Assembly: GCF_016900045.1 (NCBI RefSeq) | Contig: NZ_JACSNP010000002.1 | Location: forward strand, 119,483-183,482 | DNA: 64,000 nt | Direction: 5' to 3' | Origin: Fusobacterium mortiferum | GTDB taxonomy: Bacteria > Fusobacteriota > Fusobacteriia > Fusobacteriales > Fusobacteriaceae | Part shown: positions 28,027 through 36,326 of the stretch, one piece after another | Layout of the letters: each line of letters opens with the position of its first letter | How positions within the stretch are numbered: the stretch's first letter is position 1 | Position numbers and translations under genes: made by a program | Notes under the pieces: generated by a model | Told to the model about the DNA's origin: nothing | The model's database searches: none | Seen by the model: the letters and a program-made list of their open reading frames with translations, nothing else

Positions 28027-28908
28027 ATGGAAAAAGCATATGTGCTACAGATACGGGATGAAAATTTAAAAAATATGACTTTAAAATTTTGTGGGTATAG
28101 TGAATGTAACCCATTACATAATTTTGGACCAGCTTCTAGGCCAGTATATATTATTCATGTTGTACTAAAGGGTAAAGGAGTATACATTGTTGATAATAAG
28201 AGATATGATATAAAGGAGGGACAAGGCTTTATAATAGAGCCAAATGTTGTAACCTTTTATCAAGCTGATGCCAATGAACCGTGGAGTTATTGTTGGATAG
28301 CTTTTGATGGGGAGGGGGTAGATAAGTACTTACAAGAGTTAGGACTTGTTCAGCAGAAGCCGATTTTTAGAACAGAGAGAGCGAGGGAGTTATTTGAGCT
28401 CATAGAAGAGATGCTAAAAAGTCAGAAAAATAATTTAGCGAATGAATTAAAATTACAAGGGTTATTTTATCAATTTTTTTCAATAATTGTTGAGGAAAAT
28501 AGTGTAGAAAATATTGAAAAAGATGAGGAATTAAATCCCTATGTAAATAAAGCTTTAGACTATATAAAAAGAAATTATTGGGATGATATTAATGTGAATA
28601 GTATAGTTGAATATATTGGGCTAAATAGAAGTTATTTTTCAAATCTTTTTAAGAATAGTATGAGAGTAACTTTGCAGGAATATCTATCAGTTTTTAGATT
28701 ATCTAGAGCAAATGAATTATTAGATATGACTGATGAAAGTATAGAGGAAATAGCAAGTAACTGTGGTTATAATGATCCTTTAGTATTCAGTAAAGCATAT
28801 AAGAGAAAGTATGGAATAACACCAACACAACATAGAAAAATAGATAGAAAAAGAGTAAAAGAAAATTTAGAAAAGTTTAAAAAATATGATGGGAGAGAAG
28901 AGATATGA
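28027..28908 (+). CDS. AraC family transcriptional regulator
   Basis: 293 residues: an N-terminal cupin-like sugar-sensing domain (about residues 10-150, with YDIKEGQGFIIEP) and a C-terminal double helix-turn-helix AraC DNA-binding domain (about 180-285, with GLNRSYFSNLFKNSMRVTLQEYL and IASNCGYNDPLVFSKAYKRKYGITPTQHR). It is divergent from the GH36/symporter pair and is the probable activator of raffinose or melibiose use (RafR/MsmR-like). GTG at 28009 is in frame, but AGAGGAG at 28014-28020 favours the ATG at 28027. The ATGA overlap joins it to the MFS gene. Confidence 0.92.
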   Translation: MEKAYVLQIRDENLKNMTLKFCGYSECNPLHNFGPASRPVYIIHVVLKGKGVYIVDNKRYDIKEGQGFIIEPNVVTFYQADANEPWSYCWIAFDGEGVDKYLQELGLVQQKPIFRTERARELFELIEEMLKSQKNNLANELKLQGLFYQFFSIIVEENSVENIEKDEELNPYVNKALDYIKRNYWDDINVNSIVEYIGLNRSYFSNLFKNSMRVTLQEYLSVFRLSRANELLDMTDESIEEIASNCGYNDPLVFSKAYKRKYGITPTQHRKIDRKRVKENLEKFKKYDGREEI

Positions 28909-30053
28909 AAAAAAGTTTGATAGCACTATCACTAGGAACGTTAGTTTTAGGGATAGCAGAATTTGTTATGATGGGAATATTGACAAATGTAGCCACAAGT
29001 CTAAATTTATCAATACCAACAGCGGGACATTTTATTTCAGCCTATGCTTTAGGAGTATGTTTTGGAGCTCCACTACTTATTGCCTTTAGAAAACAACCAC
29101 CAAAGCAGATATTATTGATATTGGTAGGGCTCATGGTCATTGGAAATGGTTTTGCAGCTATAAGTCCAAACTATTTAACAATGTTAGGAGCAAGATTTAT
29201 ATCTGGTTTATCTCATGGGGCATATTTTGGTGTTGCTTCAATAGTTGCATCAAAATTAGCTGATAAAGGAAGAGAATCAGAAGCAGTAGCTATAATGATA
29301 GCTGGAATGACTATAGCAAATTTAGTAGGAGTACCTGCAGGAACATTTTTGAGTTCACTATTTACATGGAGAATAGTATTTATAATAGTTGTTGTTTTTG
29401 CACTATTAACACTATACTCTATCAGCAAATTTGTTCCATATGTAGCCCCACTACCAGATACAGGATTTAAAGGGCAATTTCAATTTCTAAAAGATAAAGC
29501 ACCATGGCTTATATTAGGTGCCACAACATTAGGAAATGGAGGGGTATTTGCTTGGTATAGCTATATAAATCCACTATTAATAAACGTTAGTGGGTTTAAT
29601 CCTAGGAGTATAACACTGTTAATGGTATTAGCTGGAGCTGGAATGGTATTGGGAAATTTGTGTGGTGGAAGATTAAGTAGTTATTTTTTTCCTGGTAAAG
29701 TAGCTAGTACATTACAAATTTTTATGACATTGGCTCTAGTGGGAATATTCTTTTTAGCTTCTAATCCAATAATATCAGTAATTTTAATGTGTGTAGTAAC
29801 TTTTGGACTTTTTGGAGTGAGTAGTCCACAACAATATCTGATAATAAAATATGCACCTGGTGGGGAGATGTTAGGAGCTGCAGGGATACAGATAGCATTT
29901 AACTTAGGAAATGCAGTTGGGGCATATTTAGGAGGATTACCTATTCATGGTGGTGTAGGAGAACAATATTCAGCTTTAATAGGAGCTGGATTAACTTTTT
30001 GTGGATTTTTAATGTTTCATTATTTCAATAGAAATTATTCTAAAGAAAAATAA
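28905..30053 (+). CDS. MFS transporter, AraJ/DHA1-like
   Basis: 382 residues with 12 predicted helices. The first helix LGTLVLGIAEFVMMGIL and GARFISGLSHGAYFGVAS are typical of the AraJ/YdhP/NepI group of drug:proton or sugar-efflux carriers. Translation is coupled to the AraC regulator (ATGA overlap). A role in exporting excess sugars or a toxic intermediate of alpha-galactoside use is a guess from context; the substrate cannot be read from sequence. Confidence 0.9.
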   Translation: MKKSLIALSLGTLVLGIAEFVMMGILTNVATSLNLSIPTAGHFISAYALGVCFGAPLLIAFRKQPPKQILLILVGLMVIGNGFAAISPNYLTMLGARFISGLSHGAYFGVASIVASKLADKGRESEAVAIMIAGMTIANLVGVPAGTFLSSLFTWRIVFIIVVVFALLTLYSISKFVPYVAPLPDTGFKGQFQFLKDKAPWLILGATTLGNGGVFAWYSYINPLLINVSGFNPRSITLLMVLAGAGMVLGNLCGGRLSSYFFPGKVASTLQIFMTLALVGIFFLASNPIISVILMCVVTFGLFGVSSPQQYLIIKYAPGGEMLGAAGIQIAFNLGNAVGAYLGGLPIHGGVGEQYSALIGAGLTFCGFLMFHYFNRNYSKEK

Positions 30054-30131
30054 AAAAGAGTATAGTAATTATTTAAATTCTATGTTAAAATATAAAGTCG
30101 AATAAAATTTAGTTATAAGGAGAAGCAAATA

Positions 30132-31634
30132 ATGAAGATAGGATTTGATCACAATAAGTACCTTGAAGAACAATCTAAATATATTTTAGAGAGAGTAAAT
30201 AATTACGATAAACTTTATCTTGAGTTTGGTGGAAAACTTATGTTTGACTTACATGCAAAGAGAGTTTTACCTGGATTTGATGAGAATGCTAAGATAAAAG
30301 TATTACATAAGTTAAAAGATAAACTTGAAGTTGTAATCTGTGTTTATGCTGGGGATATCGAAAGAAACAAAATCAGAGGAGATTTTGGAATAACTTATGA
30401 TATGGAAGTTTTTAGACTAATAGATGATTTAAGAGAGCATGAACTTCAAGTTAATAGTGTTGTAATTACAAGATACAATGATCAACCTGCTACAACTTTA
30501 TTTATTAACAAATTAGAGCGTAGAGGGATAAAAGTATACAAACATAGAGCTACAAAGGGATACCCAACTGATGTAGATGTAATAGTTAGTGATGAAGGAT
30601 ATGGACAAAATCCATATGTAGAAACAACTAAACCAATAGTTGTAGTAACAGCCCCTGGGCCAGGAAGTGGAAAGTTAGCAACTTGTTTAAGTCAGTTATA
30701 CCATGAGTATAAGAGAGGGAATGCAGCTGGATACTCTAAGTTTGAAACGTTCCCAGTATGGAATGTACCTTTAAAACACCCATTAAATATAGCTTATGAG
30801 GCAGCAACTGTAGATTTGCAAGATGTTAATATGATCGACCCATTCCATTTAGAGGCTTATGGAGAGACAGCTGTAAACTATAACCGTGACGTTGAAGCTT
30901 TCCCACTATTAAAGAGAATTATTGAAAAGATAACAGGAAAAGAGTCTGTTTATAAATCACCAACAGATATGGGAGTAAACAGAGTAGGATTTGGAATAGT
31001 AGATGATGAAGTTGTAAAAGAAGCTTCTAAACAAGAGATAATCAGAAGATATTTTAAAACTGGTTGTGAGTATAAAAAAGGATATGTTGATTATGAAACA
31101 TTCAAAAGAACACGTATCATAATGGATGCTTTAGAGTTAAAAGAAGAGGATAGAAAAGTTGTAGGAGTGGCTAGAAAGAAACTAGAAGAGATAAAATCTA
31201 AGCAAACAGAACCAGCTTCAGCTATAGCTTTTGAATTACCAGATGGAACTATGATAACTGGTAAGGGATCACCTCTTATGGATGCAGCGTCAGCAGCAAT
31301 ACTAAATGCTGTTAAATACTTTGCTGGAATAAATGATGAGATATTATTAATCTCTCCAGTAGTATTAGAGCCAATTTTAAATTTAAAAGATAAAACTCTT
31401 CAAAGCAAAAATATAGCTTTAAACTGTGAAGAGATACTAATGGCATTAAGCATCTGTGCAGCAACTAATCCAATGGCACAAGTAGCTGTAAATAAGTTAA
31501 CTATGCTAAAAGGAACACAAGCTCATTGCACAAATATAGTTGGAAAAACTAACGAACAAACACTTAGAAAATTAGGAATTGATCTAACTTGTGATCAAGT
31601 ATTCCCAACAGAGAACTTATATTACAATGAATAA
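30132..31634 (+). CDS. DUF1846 family protein
   Basis: 500 residues, beginning [20 protein letters not shown] with [40 protein letters not shown] (a P-loop-like glycine stretch near residue 175) and [15 protein letters not shown], all typical of the DUF1846 family. The biochemical function is not established. The protein is cytosolic in appearance and its codon use suggests good expression. It is flanked by an upstream spacer and a terminator and is likely monocistronic. The [20 protein letters not shown] motif could be an active-site loop. Confidence 0.92.
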   Translation: MKIGFDHNKYLEEQSKYILERVNNYDKLYLEFGGKLMFDLHAKRVLPGFDENAKIKVLHKLKDKLEVVICVYAGDIERNKIRGDFGITYDMEVFRLIDDLREHELQVNSVVITRYNDQPATTLFINKLERRGIKVYKHRATKGYPTDVDVIVSDEGYGQNPYVETTKPIVVVTAPGPGSGKLATCLSQLYHEYKRGNAAGYSKFETFPVWNVPLKHPLNIAYEAATVDLQDVNMIDPFHLEAYGETAVNYNRDVEAFPLLKRIIEKITGKESVYKSPTDMGVNRVGFGIVDDEVVKEASKQEIIRRYFKTGCEYKKGYVDYETFKRTRIIMDALELKEEDRKVVGVARKKLEEIKSKQTEPASAIAFELPDGTMITGKGSPLMDAASAAILNAVKYFAGINDEILLISPVVLEPILNLKDKTLQSKNIALNCEEILMALSICAATNPMAQVAVNKLTMLKGTQAHCTNIVGKTNEQTLRKLGIDLTCDQVFPTENLYYNE

Positions 31635-31645
31635 TTAATTAAGAG

Positions 31646-31686
31646 AATTCAAGGATGGCTTTTTTGTCATTCTTGAATTTTTATTT
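31646..31686 (+). terminator. Terminator after the DUF1846 gene
   Basis: AATTCAAG-GATG (31646-31657) pairs with CAT-TCTTGAATT (31668-31679) around a T-rich loop, followed by TTTATTT. A probable -10 (TATAAT, 31709-31714) for the next gene lies beyond it. Confidence 0.75.
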
Positions 31687-31747
31687 AGGGAAATTTTGAA
31701 AAAGATGGTATAATTTATACAGAAAGATAGTTTATGGAGGTAGAGAG

Positions 31748-32779
31748 TTGAAAATATTGGTAGTTAGATTTAGACAGATAGGTGATTCCATATTAGCTGC
31801 ACCACTATGTACAACACTTAAGCAGACTTTTCCAGATGCACAGGTTGACTATGTAGTTTATGAGCATATAGCTCCTATATTTGAGAAACATCAGGGAATA
31901 GACAATGTAATTAAAATAACTAAAGAGGAACAAAAAAATATATTCAAATATATAAAAAAAGCTTGGAAAGTTACAAGGAATAACTATGATATAGTGATTG
32001 ATATAATGTCTACTCCAAAAAGTGAGGTATTTACACTTTTTGCAAGAGGAGCTAAATACAGAATAGGAAGATTTAAAAAGCATAGAGGATACACATACAC
32101 TCATAAGATAGTTGAACCACCTAAAGGGTTAACAAAGGTACAGAAGTTTTTAAAGATGTTAAAACCTTTAGAGCAGGAGTATGATGTAAAATATACAGAG
32201 GATTTTTCTATCCACATATCTGATGAAGAGAAACAATATATGAGAAAGAAGATGGAAGCGGCAGGAGTAGATTTTTCTAGACCAGTTTTTGCCTTTGCTA
32301 TCAACTCTAGAGTACCAGCTAAGGTTTTTAATATAGATAAAATGTTAGAGATAACTAGAAGAATAATTGATGATTTAGATCCTCAAATAATATTCTATTA
32401 CTCTCCAGCTGAAAAGGAATTTGCACTAAAAGCTCATGAGAGATTAAATAATGATCCTCATATATTTACCAATATAGAGACAAAGGATATCAGAGAGTTA
32501 GCAATGCTTTTAAAGAATTGTGATATGTTCTTTGGAAATGAAGGAGGACCTAGACATCTATCACAGGCAATAGGAACACCTAGTTTTATAGTTCAAAGAC
32601 CAAATTTAGATATAAAAGAGTGGATAATAGCAGATGAAAAACATCAAGGGGTAGGACCATTAGATGTAGATCCAGATGCTTATACTAAGTATTCATATCA
32701 AGAGCAAGAGGATTTAGTAATGCCTGATTTAGTAGTAGACAAATTTAAAAAATTCTATGATAAATATATAAAAAGATAA
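31748..32779 (+). CDS. Glycosyltransferase family 9 (heptosyltransferase-like)
   Basis: 343 residues. The N-terminal KILVVRFRQIGDSILAAPLC and the C-terminal donor-site loop GNEGGPRHLSQAIGTPSF are characteristic of GT9 enzymes that add ADP-heptose to the lipopolysaccharide inner core. This implies an outer membrane with LPS or LOS. Start is TTG at 31748 with GGAGGTAG just before it. It stands alone, flanked by terminators, rather than in an LPS core operon. The exact acceptor cannot be told. Confidence 0.9.
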   Translation: MKILVVRFRQIGDSILAAPLCTTLKQTFPDAQVDYVVYEHIAPIFEKHQGIDNVIKITKEEQKNIFKYIKKAWKVTRNNYDIVIDIMSTPKSEVFTLFARGAKYRIGRFKKHRGYTYTHKIVEPPKGLTKVQKFLKMLKPLEQEYDVKYTEDFSIHISDEEKQYMRKKMEAAGVDFSRPVFAFAINSRVPAKVFNIDKMLEITRRIIDDLDPQIIFYYSPAEKEFALKAHERLNNDPHIFTNIETKDIRELAMLLKNCDMFFGNEGGPRHLSQAIGTPSFIVQRPNLDIKEWIIADEKHQGVGPLDVDPDAYTKYSYQEQEDLVMPDLVVDKFKKFYDKYIKR

Positions 32780-32787
32780 AAAAGTGA

Positions 32788-32834
32788 GAAAGGGTTAATT
32801 TCTATATTATGATAGAGGTTAATCCTTTTAACTT
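32788..32834 (+). terminator. Terminator after the GT9 gene
   Basis: AAAGGGTTAA pairs with TTAATCCTTT (one G-U) and the loop contains a second small stem (CTATATTATGATAG). A weak T tract follows. Confidence 0.65.
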
Positions 32835-32855
32835 TATATACACTAAAAAAAAATC

Positions 32856-32886
32856 TTGACTTAGAGTTAACTCTAAGTGGTATTTT
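32856..32886 (+). promoter_or_regulatory. MerR-type promoter with operator dyad in a 19-base spacer
   Basis: -35 TTGACT (32856-32861) and -10 TATTTT (32881-32886) are separated by 19 bases, the over-long spacing used by MerR regulators. The perfect 18-base palindrome CTTAGAGTTAACTCTAAG at 32860-32877 fills the spacer. The promoter drives the merR gene itself, so autoregulation is expected. Confidence 0.85.
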
Positions 32887-32924
32887 TTATATATAGAGAT
32901 ATCAAAGAATAGAGGTGAAAATAG

Positions 32925-33296
32925 ATGACAATAGCTGAAGTAAGTAAAAAATTAAATATAAGTGCAGATACATTAAGATATTATGAAAGGATAGGACTTA
33001 TTCCACCAGTACCAAGAAATAAGAGTGGAATAAGAGATTATGATGATAATTCTATTGGTTGGATAAGCTTTATAAAGTGTATGAGAAAGGCGGGACTTCC
33101 AATAGAAGTGTTAATAGAGTATGTAGCTCTATATCAGATAGGAGACTCTACAAATGAAGCTAGAAAAAATTTACTGATAGAGCAAAGAGAGGAACTTTTA
33201 GCTAAAATAAATGAATTAAAAGAAACTTTGGAATATTTGAATAAAAAGATAGAGAGATATGATGAGATAATGGTAAATGGTGAATGTTTAAAATAG
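32925..33296 (+). CDS. MerR family transcriptional regulator
   Basis: 123 residues with the MerR winged helix at the N-terminus (MTIAEVSKKLNISADTLRYYERIGLIPP, residues 1-28) and an 80-residue coiled coil (about 75-115). There is one cysteine near residue 50 and one close to the C-terminus, similar to the AdhR/YraB/YyaN subgroup that senses reactive aldehydes or thiols. Its operator overlaps its own promoter. It may also regulate targets elsewhere; the next gene (a phosphoesterase) is 82 bases downstream and could be co-transcribed. Confidence 0.92.
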   Translation: MTIAEVSKKLNISADTLRYYERIGLIPPVPRNKSGIRDYDDNSIGWISFIKCMRKAGLPIEVLIEYVALYQIGDSTNEARKNLLIEQREELLAKINELKETLEYLNKKIERYDEIMVNGECLK

Positions 33297-33378
33297 TTAT
33301 TAAAAAATCTTCCATTGAATCAGATATAAAGATAGAGTAGAATAGGAAATAAAGTAAGCGGAGTACCTAGGAGGAACA

Positions 33379-34464
33379 ATGGGAGTTAGAACTATACCAA
33401 TAATAATTTTAATAGGAATGACAGTATATTTTTATACAATTTTATTGAGAGTTAATAGATATTTTAAATTAAATTTAAGTAAAATGGTTTTAATCTTTAT
33501 CCTGCTATTGATATTATTACCAGCAATAAATATTTTTGGAATCTGGTTTTTAACTTTATTACATCTTTTTGAGATAGGTATAGTTATAGATATTTTAAAT
33601 TTTATATTAAAGAGAACAGAGTTAAAATATTGGAATTTTTTATATGGAAGTTTTTTACTGCCAATAGTATTAACAGTTCTTTTATTTTGTTATGGGTATT
33701 ATAATATCAATAATATAAAAAGAATAGAGTACAATTTAGTGACTGATAAAAATATAAGAGAAAAAGGTTATAAAGTAGGTTTTATAAGTGATATGCATTT
33801 TGAAAATGCATTAAATTCAAAGAGGTTATCTGAACTTGTCAAGAGATTAAAAGAGGAAAATTTTGATATTTTACTTTTAGGTGGAGATATTGTAGATGAG
33901 GGAAGTACTCTAAGGGGAATTCAAGAAATTTTTAATTTACTAGGTAGTGTAAATACTAAAAAGGGAATATACTATGTATATGGTAATCACGATATGTCAA
34001 GATATAGAAAAACTCCAAATTATACTATAAAAGATTTAAAAAATAGTATAGTAGAAAATAATATAAAAATATTAGATGATAGTAGTGTAGAGGTAGATAA
34101 TGATTTAGTGATTATCGGAAGAAAGGACAAAAGTTTAAGAAATAGAGTGAATAGTGAAAAATTAGTAGAACAGATAGAACTGAATAAGTATTTAATTCTC
34201 TTAGACCACCAGCCAGTAGAGTTAGAAAAAAATAGTAAATTAGGTTATGATTTACAAATTTCAGGTCATACTCATAATGGTCAGATTTTTCCATTCAATT
34301 TAATAATAAAAAAAATAAATTTGGCAGAATTGATTTATGGACATAGAAAAATAGATAATTTTGATGTAGTAGTGAGCTCTGGAGCTAGTGGTTGGGGATA
34401 TCCTCTAAGAACAGCTGGGCAATCAGAGTATATCATAATAAATATTTTAGGAAAGGAAGGATAA
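33379..34464 (+). CDS. Membrane-anchored metallophosphoesterase
   Basis: 361 residues: about four membrane helices (residues 1-120), then a calcineurin-like phosphoesterase domain with all metal motifs in order: SDMHFE (DxH), GGDIVDE, YGNHD, and SGHTHNGQIFP. Relatives include YkuE and LpxG-type enzymes; possible substrates are phospholipids or UDP-diacylglucosamine. An LpxH-like role is inference. It has AGGAGG ahead of the ATG. Confidence 0.9.
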   Translation: MGVRTIPIIILIGMTVYFYTILLRVNRYFKLNLSKMVLIFILLLILLPAINIFGIWFLTLLHLFEIGIVIDILNFILKRTELKYWNFLYGSFLLPIVLTVLLFCYGYYNINNIKRIEYNLVTDKNIREKGYKVGFISDMHFENALNSKRLSELVKRLKEENFDILLLGGDIVDEGSTLRGIQEIFNLLGSVNTKKGIYYVYGNHDMSRYRKTPNYTIKDLKNSIVENNIKILDDSSVEVDNDLVIIGRKDKSLRNRVNSEKLVEQIELNKYLILLDHQPVELEKNSKLGYDLQISGHTHNGQIFPFNLIIKKINLAELIYGHRKIDNFDVVVSSGASGWGYPLRTAGQSEYIIINILGKEG

Positions 34465-34472
34465 TATAAATG

Positions 34473-34515
34473 AAAAGAGGGGTAGTTTAGTTTCTATCTC
34501 TCTTTTATTTTTTTA
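34473..34515 (+). terminator. Terminator after the metallophosphoesterase gene
   Basis: A 13-base stem, 34473-34485 with 34494-34506, including two G-U pairs and an 8-base loop, followed by ATTTTTTTT. Confidence 0.9.
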
Positions 34516-34524
34516 TAAAATAGT

Positions 34525-34553
34525 TTGACAAACGAAATAAAAGGTTGTATAAT
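34525..34553 (+). promoter_or_regulatory. Consensus sigma-70 promoter of flavodoxin
   Basis: -35 TTGACA (34525-34530), 17-base spacer, -10 TATAAT (34548-34553): a perfect consensus promoter, implying very strong transcription unless repressed. Confidence 0.92.
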
Positions 34554-34592
34554 GAATTTATATTAGGGGAGAAAAGTATAAGGAGGATAAAT

Positions 34593-35069
34593 ATGAAAAC
34601 AGCAATTTTTTATGGAAGTACAACTGGAACAACTGAAATGGTAGCTGGAAAGGTAGGCGAGTTACTAGGAGCAGAGGTTTTATCAGCTACAGATATTGAT
34701 AGAGTTGAAAATTATGATTTTGTAATATTTGCCACTTCTACTTGGGGAATGGGAGAGTTACAAGATGATTGGTATGGTGCTTTAGATAAGTTAAAGGATA
34801 AAAATCTTTCTGGAAAGAGAGTTGGACTTATAGGTATTGGAGATCAATTTGGATTTGGTGATACCTTTGTAGATGGAATAGGAATTATATATGACGAGAT
34901 AAAGGATAAAGGTATAGAGTTGGTAGGGAAAACTTCTACAGATGGATATTCTTTCAATGATTCAAGAGCAGTAGTAGATGGTGAATTTGTAGGATTAGTA
35001 ATTGATGAAAATAACCAAAGTGAACTAACAGATGAGAGAATAAAAACTTGGATAGAGATGGTAAAGTAG
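34593..35069 (+). CDS. fldA: Flavodoxin
   Basis: 158-residue FMN electron carrier, able to replace ferredoxin when iron is scarce. The phosphate-binding loop GSTTGTTEMVA is at residues 8-18, with STWGMGELQDDW and GIGDQFGFGDTFVDG forming the flavin pocket; the length places it with long-chain flavodoxins. A longer frame from 34545 would begin inside the -10 element and is rejected; AGGAGG at 34581-34586 fits the ATG at 34593. A fragment resembling DUF2023, a frequent flavodoxin neighbour, follows. Confidence 0.95.
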   Translation: MKTAIFYGSTTGTTEMVAGKVGELLGAEVLSATDIDRVENYDFVIFATSTWGMGELQDDWYGALDKLKDKNLSGKRVGLIGIGDQFGFGDTFVDGIGIIYDEIKDKGIELVGKTSTDGYSFNDSRAVVDGEFVGLVIDENNQSELTDERIKTWIEMVK

Positions 35070-35089
35070 TATGAGTGAACAAAAGAGAA

Positions 35090-35212
35090 ATGAATTGGGA
35101 GTATTCTTTTAGGGAGTTTTCACCAGAGGAGGATTTTATATTAGGTGTACTATTAGGATATAATGTACAGCAGCAATGTAAAAGATATATAGATAGAAAG
35201 AAAGTAAGTTAA
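35090..35212 (+). pseudogene. C-terminal fragment of a DUF2023-like protein
   Basis: A 40-residue frame beginning MNWEYSFREFSPEEDFILG and continuing LLGYNVQQQCKRYIDRK. From memory this resembles the C-terminal end of DUF2023 proteins (PEEDFILG-x-LLGY-x4-QC-x-RY), which are often encoded beside flavodoxin. Family members have about 100-120 residues, so most of the N-terminus is gone. An ATG at 35071 lies in another frame and stops after 13 codons. The fragment follows flavodoxin by 20 bases and its own ribosome site is weak; probably a remnant. Confidence 0.55.
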
Positions 35213-35221
35213 TTAGAAAAA

Positions 35222-35302
35222 ATAGGAGAGAGTTTTACTTGAATAAGTATTGTATGAATACTTGTAATTGTGGGTAAAAGTTTCTCCTCTTTTCTATTAT
35301 TT
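35222..35302 (+). terminator. Terminator after flavodoxin
   Basis: GGAGAGAGTTTTA and TAAAAGTTTCTCC form an outer stem with two mismatches. Inside is a perfect AAGTATT/AATACTT hairpin. A T-rich tract follows. The compound shape could also be regulatory. Confidence 0.55.
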
Positions 35303-35336
35303 TGTAAATCTAAATATAAAAAAAGTTCATAAAATA

Positions 35337-35353
35337 TTTGATAATTATTCAAA
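35337..35353. promoter_or_regulatory. Possible Fur-type operator upstream of the HMA/ATPase operon
   Basis: TTTGATAATTATTCAAA is an inverted repeat (TTTGA-N7-TCAAA) with TGATAATTATT, close to one half of the canonical Fur box. It sits 20 bases upstream of the -35 element. Direct Fur control is inference. Confidence 0.4.
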
Positions 35354-35372
35354 ATAATTTTTTTGAAAATTC

Positions 35373-35401
35373 TTGAATTAGAGTGAAAAAAGGTGTATAC
35401 T
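35373..35401 (+). promoter_or_regulatory. Promoter of the HMA/P-type ATPase operon
   Basis: -35 TTGAAT (35373-35378), 17-base spacer, -10 TATACT (35396-35401), 47 bases before the first ATG. Confidence 0.8.
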
Positions 35402-35447
35402 TAAAAGATAAATTGAAGATGGAAATTTGTAGATAGAGGGTGGTTAG

Positions 35448-35942
35448 ATGAATAAAAAGATGCTCCCAGATTTTTATGGAATATTAGAGGTAAAGCATTA
35501 CATTAAAGGAAGAATAAGATTAAAAGTAAATGCTCTTATTGAAGATGAGGAGAGAGCTAAAGAGTTAGTTGGAAGGTTAGCTGGATTGAAGGGAATAGAG
35601 GATGTTTCAGTTAATACTTTAGTAGGAAGTGTCCTTGTCAAATTTGATGAAGAGGCAGTTGATCCAATAACATTGATAGGTGCTATATTGAATATTCTTG
35701 GATTGGAAGAGGAGGTTTTTGAAAAGAAAAACGGAAAACTTTTCTCTGGAATGAGAGAGATAGTTGAGAGTGTTGATTTTGCTATCTATAACAAAACAAA
35801 GGGAGTATTAGATCTTAAAAGTACGATAGCCCTTCTATTTATAATCGTGGGAATAAGAAAAGTGAGACAAAACCCTATTTTACCAAATGGAGTAAATCTA
35901 TTATGGTGGGGATACAATATCATATCTAAGGGAGGAAATTAG
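35448..35942 (+). CDS. HMA-like domain protein, first gene of the putative ferrosome operon
   Basis: 164 residues. Residues about 14-85 form a heavy-metal-associated (HMA) fold by pattern but have no CxxC; the first strand reads KHYIKGRIRLKV instead. Residues about 105-160 include a hydrophobic stretch (STIALLFIIVGI). It starts a five-gene operon with 1-20 base gaps or overlaps. As part of the putative ferrosome set it may help metal delivery or vesicle formation; this is inference. It could also be an accessory to an ordinary metal-efflux ATPase. Confidence 0.75.
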   Translation: MNKKMLPDFYGILEVKHYIKGRIRLKVNALIEDEERAKELVGRLAGLKGIEDVSVNTLVGSVLVKFDEEAVDPITLIGAILNILGLEEEVFEKKNGKLFSGMREIVESVDFAIYNKTKGVLDLKSTIALLFIIVGIRKVRQNPILPNGVNLLWWGYNIISKGGN

Positions 35943-36325
35943 TGAATAGTCTATTAAAATCAGCTTTTTTATACTTTAATAAAATAAAAGTGGTACATAG
36001 TATACCAGGAAGATTAAGACTTCAAATACCTGGTTTAGATAAAGTTCCAGAGGATATGAAAAAGTATGAAAACTATACAACAAGTATAATAAAAATGGAA
36101 CCAGGAATAGAGGAGATTAGCTACTCATATATAACAAGTAAGGTTCTTGTGAAGTACAATCCGCAACTGACAAATGAGAAAAAAATAGTGGATTGGTTAA
36201 ACTATGTATGGAAAAAAATTGTAGAGAATGAAGATGTTTACAGTAAGATGTCAGTAGAGGAGATAGAGAGAAATTTAGATAAATTCTATGAAATCTTATG
36301 TAAAGAATTAAAGAAAGGAAGATAG
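35942..36325 (+). CDS. HMA-like domain protein, second gene of the operon
   Basis: 127 residues with a single HMA-like domain (about residues 15-90) whose first strand is VHSIPGRLRLQI, again lacking CxxC. No convincing membrane helix is seen. GTG at 35942 overlaps the preceding TAG, with GGAGG upstream, so translation is coupled. Its partner is probably the ATPase encoded next, whose own N-terminus carries the same domain. Function is unproven. Confidence 0.75.
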   Translation: MNSLLKSAFLYFNKIKVVHSIPGRLRLQIPGLDKVPEDMKKYENYTTSIIKMEPGIEEISYSYITSKVLVKYNPQLTNEKKIVDWLNYVWKKIVENEDVYSKMSVEEIERNLDKFYEILCKELKKGR

Positions 36326-36326
36326 A

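Noticed and set aside
34510..34592. Fur box in the flavodoxin promoter
   Set aside because: The region has a consensus promoter, but I see no inverted repeat resembling the Fur consensus there.
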